Assembly (NCBI GenBank): GCA_943735955.1
Contig: OX030969.1
Location: forward strand, 5,505,979 to 5,569,978
From: Piscicola geometra
Lineage: Eukaryota; Annelida; Clitellata; Hirudinida; Piscicolidae
Direction of reading: 5' to 3'
Length of the DNA stretch: 64,000 nucleotides
A model generated the notes under the pieces. That model was given only the letters and a program-made list of their open reading frames with translations, searched no databases and was not told the origin of the DNA. Shown in pieces: positions 1 through 11,429 of the stretch; positions within the stretch are counted from its first letter, which is position 1, and each line of letters opens with the position of its first letter. Position numbers and translations under genes: made by a program.

Positions 1-1010
1 CTCTAAATTTATTTAGATTTTCTTTAAAATATAAATTCACTATTCTTCTTTGCCATATCTAAATATTGGGGACTTAGGCTTGTGTGATATTTAATTATAA
101 AGACACTGCTCTCTTCATTGGTTTAGTAAAACTTACATGAAAACGTTCTCTTAATTTTGTTACCATTCTTTATGTAAAAAAGGATTTAGTTTTTTTATTG
201 AGAACTTTCAGAAACAAAACCAACACCTGGTAAAAGATGGTATATAACTTATAATATAAGGCAGCAAAAATTTTGTTTTATTGAAATGATTTTATTCAAT
301 GTTATTTCAATCATATAATAATGAAGTTTAAAACAAATAAAATAATTCACCTCCACTCAATATGGAAGAAATAGTGCATTCTTTGTTGAGCAAAAAGAGA
401 GTGAAAATTTTTGGGTTGACTTTGAAGCTGGGTTCTGGTATAGGGCAGTGGACAGGTTCTAAAAAAGAGACTATGGGAAAAAAAATATTGGTATATTATA
501 ATTCAATGCTGGTATATTATAATTTGATATTGTTAATTATAAATTTAAATTATGAATTAGGAGGTTAAAAACATTAAAAGGCGAAGATTTTTTTTTTTTT
601 TGTCAAACCGGGAAATTTATCTAATTATTTTTTTTTATTAACCAGGGCTTTAATCCGCGGAGTCATTATCCGCCGGGGTTTTGATTCGCGGGGATTTTAT
701 CGAACGGGGCACTTGTCCGCCAACCGTTTTTAGGCGGTTTCTTCAGGTTGATAGGCTTTGGTGGCATGTAGTCGTTGATTCAAAAAGATGTGTGTAATTG
801 TGATTGGAGTGGGTTATTGTGGATCTTAATTAGTTGGACATTTTAACTCATGATGTAGTATCAATACAGTTATACCGAACGGACTACCGATTCATTAAAT
901 TTAATTTTTGGTAACCAAATGTCTGCGACGAATTGTCCGGACATCCATTTCAATGACACAAGAAGAAACACAAGAAAAGAAAAAGAACCTAGCCTTAAAG
1001 ATCGATCGAT
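1..1010. other. AT-rich intergenic DNA with a short GC-rich tract
   Basis: No convincing gene is seen. The stretch is AT-rich apart from about 640-730, where short CCGCGG/CCGGGG-like words separated by AT spacers form a degenerate tandem of roughly 20 bp. That tract resembles the start of the repeat array near 25.74 kb in design, but it is too short to assign. Confidence 0.4.
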
Positions 1011-1092
1011 CGATTGATCCATCCATCCATCCATCCATCCATCCATCCATCCATTCATCCATCCAACCAGCCATCCAACCATCCATCCATCC
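1011..1092. repeat. (ATCC)n microsatellite
   Basis: A run of the ATCC tetramer with a few interruptions, preceded by a short run of GATC-type words. It gives spurious Pro/Ser/Ile/His open frames on the plus strand and Met/Asp/Gly/Trp frames on the minus strand. Confidence 0.9.
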
Positions 1093-1440
1093 ATCCACAG
1101 AACCATCATTCCAACTACAGCATCATCCTTTCCACAAAAGCATCTTTCTGGATCCTTTTGGCACTGGTGTTGAGGGTGAGACTGGGGATGCAGAAGAGAA
1201 CCTTGGCAAGACTGAAGTTGTTGTGATCACTTTTTTTCTGCTGCAGCCTCAGCAGAACTTGCTGAATTCTCTTGGCACTGGTGCTGACAGTGTGACAAGA
1301 GGTGCAGAAGAGGAATTTGCAAAACTAATAGTTTTGTTGTTGCAGTTTTTCCCTTTGTTGTTGCTGAGGCCATCTCCGATCAGACTGAGAAGGAGCACCC
1401 TAGGAGAGTATGATGATGCTAAACAAAAAGACTTGAGATA
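1093..1440. other. Degenerate two-copy repeat with an open frame; status unclear
   Basis: Two related units of about 125 bp follow each other. Each carries a Phe/Leu-Gly-Thr-Gly block, an acidic stretch and a Leu/Val-rich stretch when read on the plus strand. The frame stays open to 1443, but its upstream part is a microsatellite. No domain is recognised. It could be a decayed coding exon or a simple tandem duplication. Confidence 0.25.
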
Positions 1441-2200
1441 CTGATGATGATGATAATGATACTGATGGTAGATGATTTCTACTTGCATGGATGACTATTT
1501 TGATTCTAATGAAGACTCTGGTAATGATACATTTTATTGAATGCTTTTGGAATCAATGGCACTTACCATCCTTACGCTTTCACCACTAAAACTATACATT
1601 ATAATGTTGTAAGATACCATACCACTATCATTATATTTGTATATACTCAAAACTTCATTTTGTTAACTATTTGAATATGGAATAAATTTGTATTGTGAAA
1701 AAACTTTTGTCCTAGCTGAATGATTGAATTTTTTTAATTTTTGAAACTTCTCATAGAAGATTCATGTTTTTAAAAATAATATAATAAACTTTATATTTAA
1801 GAATACAGATGAGTTTTCATGAGCCTTTTTGGAATTTCTCAAGATTATTCAATACTGTTTTTTTCAATAAAATGATTTTCCTTATAAATGTTTTCTAAAT
1901 ATGATTCTATTTTACCGATTAAAAATGTTTTTTTTATTAGAAAATTAATTAATTTTGAATGTAAAAGCAAAATATTATTTCAGTGATTCAATTTATTATT
2001 TTTTTACCTTTATACATTAAAAATCTATTTATATTTAATTAATCCTTTTATTTATACATGCTTATATTAATCCGTTCTTTTAGTAATAGGACCTTAAGGA
2101 TTAGATGTAGTCTTTTCCATTCAGAATGTTTATATTTACAATGACCGTATCTATTTTTAAACGACGTGTGCAAATAATTTTTATGTGAATAATTTTAAAT
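1441..2200. other. AT-rich intergenic DNA
   Basis: Low-complexity A/T-rich sequence with no open frame of note and no recognised repeat until the foldback block begins near 2.2 kb. Confidence 0.5.
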
Positions 2201-3970
2201 TTAATGTGAACAGATTTGACATTACTGAGTAGAATTATTATTAATTACTCAAAAAATTATTCATAAAAGAAGTAAAGAAGCCTTATTTATTGTTCATTTT
2301 ACGATATATCTCGCCTCAGATAGTTTGCCAAAATATATACCAGATTTGACATTACTGAGTAAAATTATTATTAATTACACAAAAAATTATTCGTAAAAGA
2401 AGTAAAAAAGCCTAATTTATTGTTCATTTTACGATATATCTCGCCTCAGATAGTTTGCCGAAATATATATCGTGAACTATCATATAACTTTTAAAAAAAT
2501 GTGAAAAAAGAAGTAAAAGAAGCCTCAGTTATTGTTCATTTTACGAAATATCTCGCCTCGGATAGTTGGTTTCTAACAATAACAAGAAGCGGCCATATTA
2601 TTTTAGATTTCGGCAGGTTTACTTTGGAAATCGTACTCATAATTTATGCAAATGAGATTAACGATTGACCTAGACAAATTTCCAATGTTTAAATCGCTGT
2701 ATGGTAATAAAACGGTATTGCTAACAGGCAAAATAAAATACTTTAAATTAATAAGATTTTTTTCTCACATTAGTTTAGTTTAGAGAGTTAAAAACTACGC
2801 AGATCTTTTGACTTATTTTTATGTGAATAATTTTAATTTTAATGTGAACAGATTTGACATTACTGAGTAAAATTATTATTAATTACTCAAAAAAGTATTC
2901 ATAAAAGAAGTAAAGAAGCCTAATTTATTGTTCATTTTACGATATATCTCGCCTCAGATAGTTTGCCGAAATATATACCAGATTTGACATTACTGAGTAA
3001 AATTATTATTATTTGCTCAGAAAATTACTCGTAAAAGAAGTTAAGAAGCCTCATTTATTGTTCATTTTACGATATATCTCGCCTCAGATAGTTTGCCGAA
3101 ATATATATCGTGAACTATCATATAACTTTTTAAAAAAGTATGTAAAAAAAGAAGTAAAAGAAGTCTCAGTTATTGTTCATTTTACGATATATCTCGCCTC
3201 GGATAGTTTGCCGAAATGGGATACTTTGGAAATTGTACTCGGAAGCATAGACATAGCAATACAAAAACAGCTGATGGCAATGTTTATTTATTTCTTGAAT
3301 CAGCTGATTGTTGGTTTCTAACAATAACAAGAAGCGGCTTGTTATTTTAGATTTCGGCAAACTATCCGAGGCGAGATATATCGTAAAATGAACAATAACT
3401 GAGACTTCTTTTACTTCATTTTTTTTTATACATATTTTGTAAAAAGTTATATGATAGTTCACGATATATATTTCGGCAAACTATCTGAGGCGAGATATAT
3501 CGTAAAATGAACAATAAATGAGGCTTCTTTACTTCTTTTACGAATACTTTTTTGAGTAATTAATAATAATTTTACTCAGTAATGTCAAATCTGTTCACAT
3601 TAAAATTAAAATTATTCACATAAAAATAATTCAAAAGATCTGCGTGGTTTTTAACTCTCTAAACTAAACTAATAGGAGAAAAAAATCTTATTAATTTAAA
3701 GTATTTTATTTTGGCTGTTAGCAAACCGTTTTATTACCATACAGCGATTTAAACATAGGAAATTTGTCTATTTCAATCATTAATCTCATTTGCATAAATT
3801 ATGAGTACGATTTCCAAAGTAAACCTGCCGAAATCTAAAATAATATGGCCGCTTCTTGTTATTGTTAGAAACCAACAATCAGCTGATTCAAGAAATAAAT
3901 AAACATTGCCATCAGCTGTTTTTATATTGCTATGTCTATGCTTCCGAGTACGATTTCCAATGTATCCCAT
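2200..3970. repeat. Foldback (nested direct and inverted repeat) block
   Basis: A unit of about 130-150 bp containing GATTTGACATTACTGAGTA, then ACGATATATCTCGCCT, then AGTTTGCCGAAATATATA, recurs in direct orientation near 2.21, 2.34, 2.85 and 2.98 kb. It recurs inverted between about 3.35 and 3.60 kb. Flanking blocks are inverted in the same order: 2569-2810 against 3636-3875. A separate piece at 3218-3336 is inverted at 3873-3970. The block can therefore fold into a hairpin with arms of more than 500 bp centred near 3.3 kb. A fragment of the same family lies at 12.98-13.2 kb, which shows it is dispersed. No transposase frame is seen, so a MITE or foldback element is the simplest reading. Confidence 0.75.
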
Positions 3971-4099
3971 CTAAAATTATCTCAAAGTTTTTATGATGAA
4001 ATAGGAATAATCACACGTTTACTTTTCAACTTTCCGTCTCTCTTTATATACTGAAGCCGGCTTCAGCGCGAAATATTTCAAACATATGTATATATACAT

Positions 4100-4171
4100 T
4101 AATAATAATAATAATAATGATAATAATAATAAAATTCATTTATATAGCGCTAAGGCACGCAACAGAAGCGC
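4100..4171 (-). repeat. Short LINE 3'-tail insertion
   Basis: A 72-bp piece with an AAT-rich tail and the word TTATATAGCGCTAAGGCACG separates the left target-site copy ATATACAT (4092-4099) from the left end of the hAT element at 4172. The related locus at 12,682 has ATATACAT directly abutting the element, so this piece arrived later. TATAGCGC-type 3' ends also occur at 4.8 and 27.5 kb. Confidence 0.55.
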
Positions 4172-6237
4172 TAGAGGTCGGACCGGGTACCCGATCTGAC
4201 CGGTACCCGCGGGATTCTCGCGGAAACGGAAATTAAAATTAATTTCGGGACGGGAAACGTCGGGAACCGGGAATAGGTTTTCGGGACGGGAAACGTCGGG
4301 AACCGGGAATAGGTTTTCGGGACGGGAACGGGAATCAACATTCAAATCGGGAACGGGAAAAAACGAGAACGGGAATCAACTTTTAAATCGGGAACGGGTA
4401 AAACGGGAATAAAAGTTATTGGGATTGGATTCTTTAACAATGATTTTTCAACAAACATATAAGTATGGAAATTTCTATTTCATCGATACTCTGTACTTAA
4501 AAAAAGTATTAAAAGCAATAGAAATGTATAACGAAGCCACCATTGCCAATGTCAAAATCTTCAACACTAAATTTGTAGTTGTTATGGCGAGTCCAAATAT
4601 TAGGGAGATTAGAAAAAATGGGTGATGATGAAAACTTGTCAGATGAAATCAAAATGGCCAGTTATGTTATTTATATTATATAAATTAATACTTTGAATTT
4701 GAGTGATTAATTTCCAAATGATTGCTCAGTTGATCATTTCGACAAATGAAAAAATTCTCATTGATCTTATTCATCAATCAATCAATCAATCACTAATGAT
4801 TTGTATAGCGCCCTTTACTAAGTGAACAAAAGCGCTCAGTCATCACGTCTCGAACAAGTACGTCTTCAGGCCTCGACGGAAAATTATGAGTGACTTAGTT
4901 GAAGTTAAAGAAGAAAGTAAAGAATTCCATTAAAGAGGACCACAGTAAGAAAAAGAACGTTTAGCAAAAGAGTGTTTAACTGGAAAACAAAAAGAACGCT
5001 TAAAGGAAGATAATCTTAGACCAGATTTAGGAGGTTGTTTAAATCATATAATTAGATTTTTAAGATAACTTGGAGCATTACATTTTTGAATTTTAAACAT
5101 ATTTAGGCATATTTTAAAAGTCACTCTAGATCTCAAACGTAACCAATGTAACAAACGAAGATGAGGAGAAATGTGAGAAAACTTAGGAGCACGAGCAACA
5201 AGACGAGCAGCACAGTATATTTTTTTAGAGGCTTTATTTAGAAGAGCTAAAGTAGTATCAGGGAGGCCATAGTAAAGAGAGTTGCAATAATCAATCTTGG
5301 AGAGAACTAGAGAACTATTGTCATATGGCAGCATGTCTGTTGCATCCCCAGTATGAAAGAATAATATGAAAAAAGTTTGAGATAGAAAATGAATAAATAC
5401 CAAGACTTTCATTAGAGAAAATTTAATTCTATTTTGTAAAGCCAGACCAAGCTGCAGTGCCGTTGAGAAAAAAAACAAATGATGGCTATTTAGACCTACT
5501 ATGTTTGTTTTTATAACGTAAAAAATTATAATAAAATTATTATACTATCAAATTATACGAATGATTATTTATTTGCAGTTGTGGAGAATAAGAATGTTGT
5601 CAAAAAACATATTTCTATCATTATTGAAGAATTAATATTAATGAGCGAAGATAAAAACTCAGAAGAGGATGAATTGTCCAAATACTCACAATTACGTCCC
5701 AACAAAATGGAAGATTATAAAGATGTTTTATTGGAGTAAAATGAATAATTTTCCAATACTACAAGAAGAAGCCAAAATTTTGTTTAGTATACCTGCAAGT
5801 TATATTCCCTGTAAACGGAATTTTTCAACATGTGGTCGTTTAACTTCAGACCCAAAATCATCTCATTTGAAAGCTAAAACTTTTGACGGTTTAACCCGTG
5901 TGAAAAGCAATAAAGACTTGATTGAATTACTCAAAAACAATGACTAACTTCAATACTTTCATTTCAATAAATATTTGAAATTTAAATCGTGTTTTTTTAT
6001 TTTATTAAAAGAAATATTCTCTGACTTTTAAATAATAAATGTTAAGAAATGTTGGGACTAGCAAGTTTGGGACCGATGAAAACGGCAGCAAAAATGAATT
6101 TTTAAATGAAGTTTCGGGAACGGGTCGGGACCGGGAATCGAGTTGCGGGAAAGGGGCGGGACGGGAATCAAAATTCTGATGTCCTGTCGGGCACGGGACG
6201 GGACCGGGAATGAAAAGTCGTCCATGTCCGACCTCTA
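4172..6237 (+). mobile_element. hAT family 2 element, copy 1, with nested LINE fragment
   Basis: The element starts with TAGAGGTCGGACC and ends with GTCCGACCTCTA, a short terminal inverted repeat. Beyond the right end lies ATATACAT (6238-6245), matched by ATATACAT at 4092-4099 outside a later 72-bp insertion. Subterminal regions are filled with GGGAACGGGA-type words. Near the right end (5745-5947) a frame encodes a hAT C-terminal dimerisation-like segment (ILQEEAKILFSIPASYIPC, then CKRNFSTCGRLTSDPK). The rest of the transposase is decayed. A 5'-truncated LINE 3' end (4773-5319) lies inside in the opposite direction. Two other long copies lie at 17.5 and 39.7 kb. Confidence 0.8.
4773..5319 (-). 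mobile_element. 5'-truncated LINE (CR1/Jockey-like) 3' end
   Basis: The minus strand reads a reverse-transcriptase C-terminal segment: LSKIDYCNSLYYGLPDTTL, followed by a basic Ala/Arg-rich helix, then HLRLLHWLRLRSRVTFKI and APSYLKNLI. This matches the conserved end of non-LTR reverse transcriptases. The minus-strand 3' end is a (TTGA)n tail. Comparison with hAT copies at 18.05 and 40.3 kb, where the surrounding sequence is continuous, gives the insertion edges to within a few bases. Confidence 0.8.
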
Positions 6238-6244
6238 ATATACA

Positions 6245-6760
6245 TTTAAACATGGCACAACATGTTTGAAGAGAAGGAAAAAAAGTGAAACACTCGCCAA
6301 NNNNNNNNNNNNNNNNNNNNNNNNNNNNNNNNNNNNNNNNNNNNNNNNNNNNNNNNNNNNNNNNNNNNNNNNNNNNNNNNNNNNNNNNNNNNNNNNNNNN
6401 NNNNNNNNNNNNNNNNNNNNNNNNNNNNNNNNNNNNNNNNNNNNNNNNNNNNNNNNNNNNNNNNNNNNNNNNNNNNNNNNNNNNNNNNNNNNNNNNNNNN
6501 CGCCAAAAAGCTGAAATACAATTTCGAGCTTTTTCGTTGTGGTTACCTTCCACTCAAAGCTATAAAATAGCATGGGAATTGATGTGGCAGATTAATAACA
6601 AGACCACCAAAAGCATACACTTTCGCAAACGTCTCAGATCGAAATGTATTCGTTCTCTTGCCTTGGAGAAAGAACAACAAATGTTGAGAATTAGGCACAA
6701 GTGTAAATGCTTCGACTTCATGAATTTAATTCAAAACTCTTTTCAGTCAACTATTTAAAC
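6245..6760 (+). pseudogene. Cys-rich/basic small-protein fragment, copy 1 (with gap)
   Basis: Before the gap the plus strand reads CLKRRKKSETLA. After it, sequence homologous to 26,551-26,793 continues (HFRKRLRSKCIRSLALEKEQ, then IRHKCKCFDFM). Relative to the better copy, in-frame stops and small indels interrupt it. The family is not recognised. It marks the left part of the CNOT7-containing duplication. Confidence 0.35.
6301..6500. other. Assembly gap (200 N)
   Basis: Exactly 200 undetermined bases. The flanks match a continuous stretch at 26.55 kb, so the true missing sequence may be very short. Confidence 1.
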
Positions 6761-6872
6761 TCTATCTTCTTCACTCTATCAACCCTGGCACCAATTTCCA
6801 TCATAAGCCCACTCACTTTTCCAGCAGAGTTTCTTTCAACTAAGCTATCGTCGAGTCGTTGCAGGCGGCAAA

Positions 6873-6876
<4 letters not shown>

Positions 6877-6947
<71 letters not shown>

Positions 6948-6990
6948 CAGTAGTAGTAGTAGTAGTGGTAGTCATAGTAGTAGTAGTTGC
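6877..6990. repeat. (AGT)n microsatellite, copy 1
   Basis: A trinucleotide run with a few variant units. The same run is at 27,693-27,790 in the duplicated block, so it belongs to the duplicated segment. Confidence 0.9.
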
Positions 6991-8534
6991 CAAACATCGT
7001 AAATAAGACAAATATTTTAATATATATTTTAAAAGATTTAAATTAATTCATAATGATCAATAATAATAGAGTAAATGTTAATTTTAAAAACTAATAAAGA
7101 TACAGTATTTTCCAGAAACTTGTTAAATTTCATTTCTAAAAATAAATACACATACATAAATTTTTCGTTAAGTAGACAAAAAACATTCAACAAAATTTCT
7201 TTTATCGATTTTCCAACCACCAGCTCAATTCCATATCCTAGCATGAATTCCCACAAAGCCTAGAAATTACACCCTTAATCTCCAAAAACCTAGCCATTAC
7301 ACCCTTAATCTCCAAAAACCTAGACATTACACCCTTAATCTCCACAAAAGATGACCACAACTTCCCCAAAACCCCTTCAATTAATACCTTTTCCATTACT
7401 CACACCCTCTTTGTCCCCCACATCCACTTCTGCCCCACTGACACCAGAACTATCATCAGGATTTCCATTCAGCCTACCAGCCCCAGAACTCGCCATTGCA
7501 ACAACAGCAACATTGCTAGCAACAGCAGTAGTAGTGGTAGTAGTAGTGGTGGAATTGTTGTTGTTGTTGCTAGTTGCGACAGCATTGTTGCCAACAGTTG
7601 TTGTCGTTGCGCTGGAAGATGAGAAACTGTTGTTGTTGTTGTTGTTACTGTTGTTGTTGTTGTTGAGAAGGAGGTTGGTTTGCGATGAGTTTTGCGACAT
7701 TCCCGACCCGTTTATGTACGAGGTGCCGAGGCCGTACAGATGACCGCAGTACTTCACGTCGTCTATGTGGTCTTCGAAGAACATCTGCGTGGTTATGTGT
7801 GTGTGTGGTTGCTTGTGTGTGTTTGTGCGTGTGTGTGGTTATGTGTGTGTTTATGTGTGCTAGTACTTGTATTGCTGCTTATAGAACAATCAAACTATCC
7901 CATACAAATCACCAACACCCTTATAACACCCCTTTAATAGCATTAAACACTAGCATCCCCTCCATACTTACACCCCCACCATCCTCCCAGATCTACCACC
8001 CCCAAATTATTCCTCCTTCCCACATCTACCTCACAACCCACACTGGCACCCCCCCCCCCACCGAACCACCTCCTTCATCTTGAAGAACACCAATCCAGTC
8101 AGTAGAGAGTCGCTGCCGGCCTGGTGCTGAGGCCCAAATCGAGGGATCTGCGTTAGTGTGGCAAACGGATGAGATTTGGATTTGATGCTTGTGTTGGGGT
8201 TAGACTTGATGGTCAAAAACACCTGAAAAACTCACTAAAAAATTATTAAAAACGCCCCAAAACATATACAAAAAATCCCCCAAAAATCCATCCTCCCCTC
8301 CACTAATCCCCCCCCCCCCCACCATTCCTCACCAACCCCCACCCAAACTACCTCCAGCTCATCGGCCACCTCCTGCAGACCGCCCTTGAGGTTCTTGCAA
8401 CTCTTCATCAAGTACTTGACGTCGTATATATTCGGGAAGTAGATGCGGATCTTCTCGAAGAACTCGCACTCCTCCGCAGGGATCGGAAGCGATGTGAGCA
8501 CCTTCAGCATGTAGCCGAAGTCGTAGCCGCTGTG

Positions 8535-9165
8535 TGGCCGGTTGGTGGAGTGGGTGGTGGAGTGGGTGGTGGGGTGGATGGTGGGGTGGATGGTGGGTGG
8601 GTTGGTAGGGTGGGTTGGTGGGGTGGGTTGGTGGGGTGGATGGTGGGGTGGATGGTGGGGTGGATGGTGGGGTGGATGGTGGGGTGGATGGTGGGGTGGA
8701 TGGTGGAGTGGATGGTGGGGTGAATGGTGGGGTGGATGGTGGGGTGAATGGTGGGGTGGATGGTGGGTGGGGTGGATGGTGGGGTGGATGGTGGGGTGGA
8801 TGGTGGGTGGGTTGGTGGGTGGGTTGGTGGAGTGGGTTGGTGGGGAGGACGGTGGGGTAGATGGTGGGTGGGTTGGTGGGGTGGATGGTGGGGTGGGTTG
8901 GTGGGGTGGGTGGTGGGTGGGTTGGTGGGGTGGATGGTGGGGTGGATGGTGGGTGGGTTGGTGGGGTGAATGGTGGGGTGGATGGTGGGGTGGATGGTGG
9001 GATGGTTGGTGGGGTGGATGGTAGGGTGGATGGTGGGTGGGTTGGTGGGGTGGATGGTGGGTGGGTTGGTGGGGTGGATGGTGGGTGGGTTGGTGGAGTG
9101 GATGGTGGGGTGGATGGTGGGGTAGATGGTGGGTGGGTTGGTGGAGTGGATGGTGGATGAGGTGG
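8535..9165. repeat. GGTGGGGTGGAT minisatellite in the CNOT7-duplicate intron
   Basis: About 630 bp of 8-12 bp units built from GGTGGGGTGGAT and GGTGGGTGGGTT. On the sense (minus) strand it is C-rich and ends at the acceptor of exon 5. The matching intron at 29.33-29.36 kb has only a few units, so the array expanded or contracted after the duplication. Confidence 0.9.
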
Positions 9166-9711
9166 ATGAATGGGTAATGAATGTAGGATGAGTAATGGAA
9201 AAATAGATGAAAAATCCAATCCCCAACCATCTTCACCACCACCAGCAACCACCAACAAATCCAATCCAATCCAAATCCCTTTCATTCATGCATCAAAAAC
9301 ACCCCACCCATCCAACCAATCCAACAAACGCACAATCCATTCATCCACCCATTCCAAACACACACCTATGGAAGGATATCCACTTGACGTCATACACCAG
9401 GATAATCCCTGACGTCATCAAAAGCTCGGCGAACATGAAAGAGTCGATGCCGTCGGTTTCGTGCTTTTTGAATTGGATGCCGCAAGAGGTCAAGAGGTCA
9501 ATGGACTCTTTGGCATACATGTCCGAACTGATGGGTTTGTGGGTTGGGTGGATGGTTGGGTGGGTAGGTGCGTGGATTGGATGGGCAGGTTGGATGAGTA
9601 GGTGCGTGGATTGGATGGGTAGGTGAGTGGTTGGATAAGTGGGTAGGTGGGTGTTATTATCACGCCCACCACCTTTATCCTCACAACCACCCTCAACATC
9701 ATCACCACAAA

Positions 9712-9782
9712 CACCATCATCATCATCATCATCACCAATGTCATCATCATCACCAATGTCATCATCATCATCATCACCAATG

Positions 9783-9818
<36 letters not shown>

Positions 9819-9850
9819 CCAACGTCATCATCATCATCATCATCACCAAC
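9712..9850. repeat. (ATC)n microsatellite in CNOT7-duplicate intron
   Basis: Runs of ATC broken by ACCAATGTC-like spacers, lying just downstream of exon 3 on the sense strand. The other copy (29.93-30.02 kb) has a shorter version. Confidence 0.85.
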
Positions 9851-10270
9851 GTCAGATTGAACTTGAAGTTGAACTGCCACGAACAAGTCGGCATTGGGGT
9901 TCGACCCTCGTCGTCATAAAACGTCATCCCCACCTGCCATCATCATCATAACCAATACTACTACTACTACTACTATTAGTAGTAGTAGTATTACTACTAC
10001 TACTTTTACTACAACGCCTAGAGTTCGACTTGTTATCGGTGACTCAGATAGCTGCTATGTAAAGATTATATGCCGTTTTGAAAATGAAATAAGTCTTTTC
10101 CCGAGATTGTTTGCTGCAATGAATTTTATTCAATACATTTTAATCGAATTATATAATAAAATGTGAACTATTAATGTCGAAATTTAATCATTAATTTACA
10201 ATAAAACGCTGCATAAATTCATTTTATTCCCAGGGAGTCGAACTATTGCGACAATTCGTGAAGGTTTCCT

Positions 10271-10748
10271 TCATTTGAAATAGCTTTCGTTGCCGCAATT
10301 CGAGAGGTACTGCATGCTCGTGCTGTGGTTCGGCAACTCTTGTCCCGTCGTGTGGACCCAACAGGGCATCCAGTATCCATCCTTGTCCCAGTCCACAGCC
10401 CAGCACTTTCCACAACCACGCTTATGCCAATGTTCAAGACCCTCTCCAAATAATACAGGATTATAACTCACACCACCCTCCGAATGAGTGCAAGTGGCTT
10501 TTGTGAACCTTAACTCGTCTAATATCGTGGATTTATGAAAAATAAGTCAATTTAAAAACTTGCCAATTTGATAAATACTTTTTGTTATACTATGAATTGT
10601 CTAAATTTCAAATCTAATCAATTTCAAATCATATTAAAACAAAATGGATGAAAGGCAGTGACAAAACGTAGCTTACACACAATGCCTTGTAGGTCTCCAA
10701 CTGCACCAGACACCCGAGGAGAATGGCGACAGCAAGAAGGATCTTCAT
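10271..10748 (-). CDS. Small secreted Cys/Trp-rich protein (unrecognised)
   Basis: Two minus-strand exons, 10681-10748 and 10271-10508, join in phase across a GT-AG intron to give a 101-aa protein. The N-terminus MKILLAVAILLGCLVQ is a clear signal peptide. The mature part contains EHWHKRGCGKCWAVDWDKDG, then YWMPCWVHTTG and MQYLSNCGNESYF, with five cysteines and several aromatic residues. It ends at TGA 10271-10273. The compact pattern suggests a disulfide-stabilised extracellular protein. It was compared mentally with leech and mollusc macin-type peptides and does not fit their cysteine spacing. The donor reads GTGTGTAAGC; a choice a few bases away would change residue 23. It lies just upstream of the truncated CNOT7 copy on the same strand, and no functional link is implied. 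Confidence 0.6.
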
Positions 10749-11026
10749 CCTCTAAACCTTGAAATAAAAGATCCTTGCGCTTTCATAACTTCACCCCGCC
10801 CCCCTTTCGCAACACATCTAACATATAAAATTAATAGTAACCACAATAACTGTTACTGAATACACCAACGAGTAACTAACAACCCCACCATCACAATCTA
10901 CCAGATCTCTCCTAGAATTACCGCCGTGGCAAAATTATCATGAATTTTTTAATTGCCAGAACAAACACCATCATCATCAGCACCATCGCAATTAAAATAG
11001 ATAAGGTCTTTAGGGATTAAAATGCT
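10749..11026. other. Intergenic DNA upstream of the secreted-protein gene
   Basis: Mixed AT-rich sequence that should contain the promoter of the minus-strand secreted-protein gene. No clear core promoter motif was picked out. Confidence 0.3.
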
Positions 11027-11049
11027 TTGCGCCGTTCTAATCAAATTAT

Positions 11050-11420
11050 TATTTTTAATTTAAGACTTCCACTGACACATCATCATCTTCATCATCAACA
11101 ACATCATTATTTTAATTTTACCCCTAAAAAAAATTTACCTTCATTCATCCTCATCATCATGTTCATCACTTCTCCTTCCCCATCTTCAAACCCTCATCAT
11201 TATCATCACTACCCCCCTCCCCATTCTCAAACCATCATCATTATCATCACTACCCTCTCCCCATCTTCAAACCATCATCATTATCATCACTACCCCCTCC
11301 CCATCTTCAAACCATCATCATTATCACCACTTCCCCCCTCCCCATCCTCAAACCATCATCATTGTCATCACTACCCCCTCCCCATCCTCAAACCATCTTC
11401 ATTATCATCACTCCGTCATT
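11050..11420. repeat. ATC-rich minisatellite (unit about 39 bp)
   Basis: Units containing CTCCCCATCTTCAAACC followed by ATCATCATTATCATCACTA repeat about six times from 11,175 to 11,420, after a looser ATC-rich lead-in. The open frames across it are repeat artefacts. Confidence 0.85.
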
Positions 11421-11429
11421 AAAATTCTT

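Larger units (their letters stand above)
7377..9933 (-). pseudogene. CNOT7: CNOT7-like deadenylase, 5'-truncated duplicate (exons 3-7 only)
   Basis: Five minus-strand exons match exons 3-7 of the complete gene at 28.2-30.6 kb almost base for base: 9851-9933, 9366-9527, 8352-8529, 8070-8147 and 7377-7784. All are open and phase-compatible. Exons 1 and 2, which carry the start codon and the DTE motif with the first two catalytic acidic residues of the DEDD nuclease fold, are absent. Homology ends near 10.0 kb in the ACT microsatellite of intron 2. Human CNOT7 needs all four acidic residues, so a product from this locus should be inactive. Coding differences are few, such as Tyr for Asp before VKWISFH. 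The intron between exons 4 and 5 carries a roughly 630-bp minisatellite that is almost missing in the other copy. An unpurged haplotype or assembly duplicate cannot be excluded. Confidence 0.75.

Noticed and set aside
362..568. 68-aa open frame near the left end
   Set aside because: AT-rich, low-complexity product with no homolog, splice context or conservation to support it.
8235..9285. Overlapping 240-340-aa frames of His/Pro/Thr repeats
   Set aside because: They are antisense or intronic readings of the CNOT7 minisatellite; the genuine exon inside was kept.
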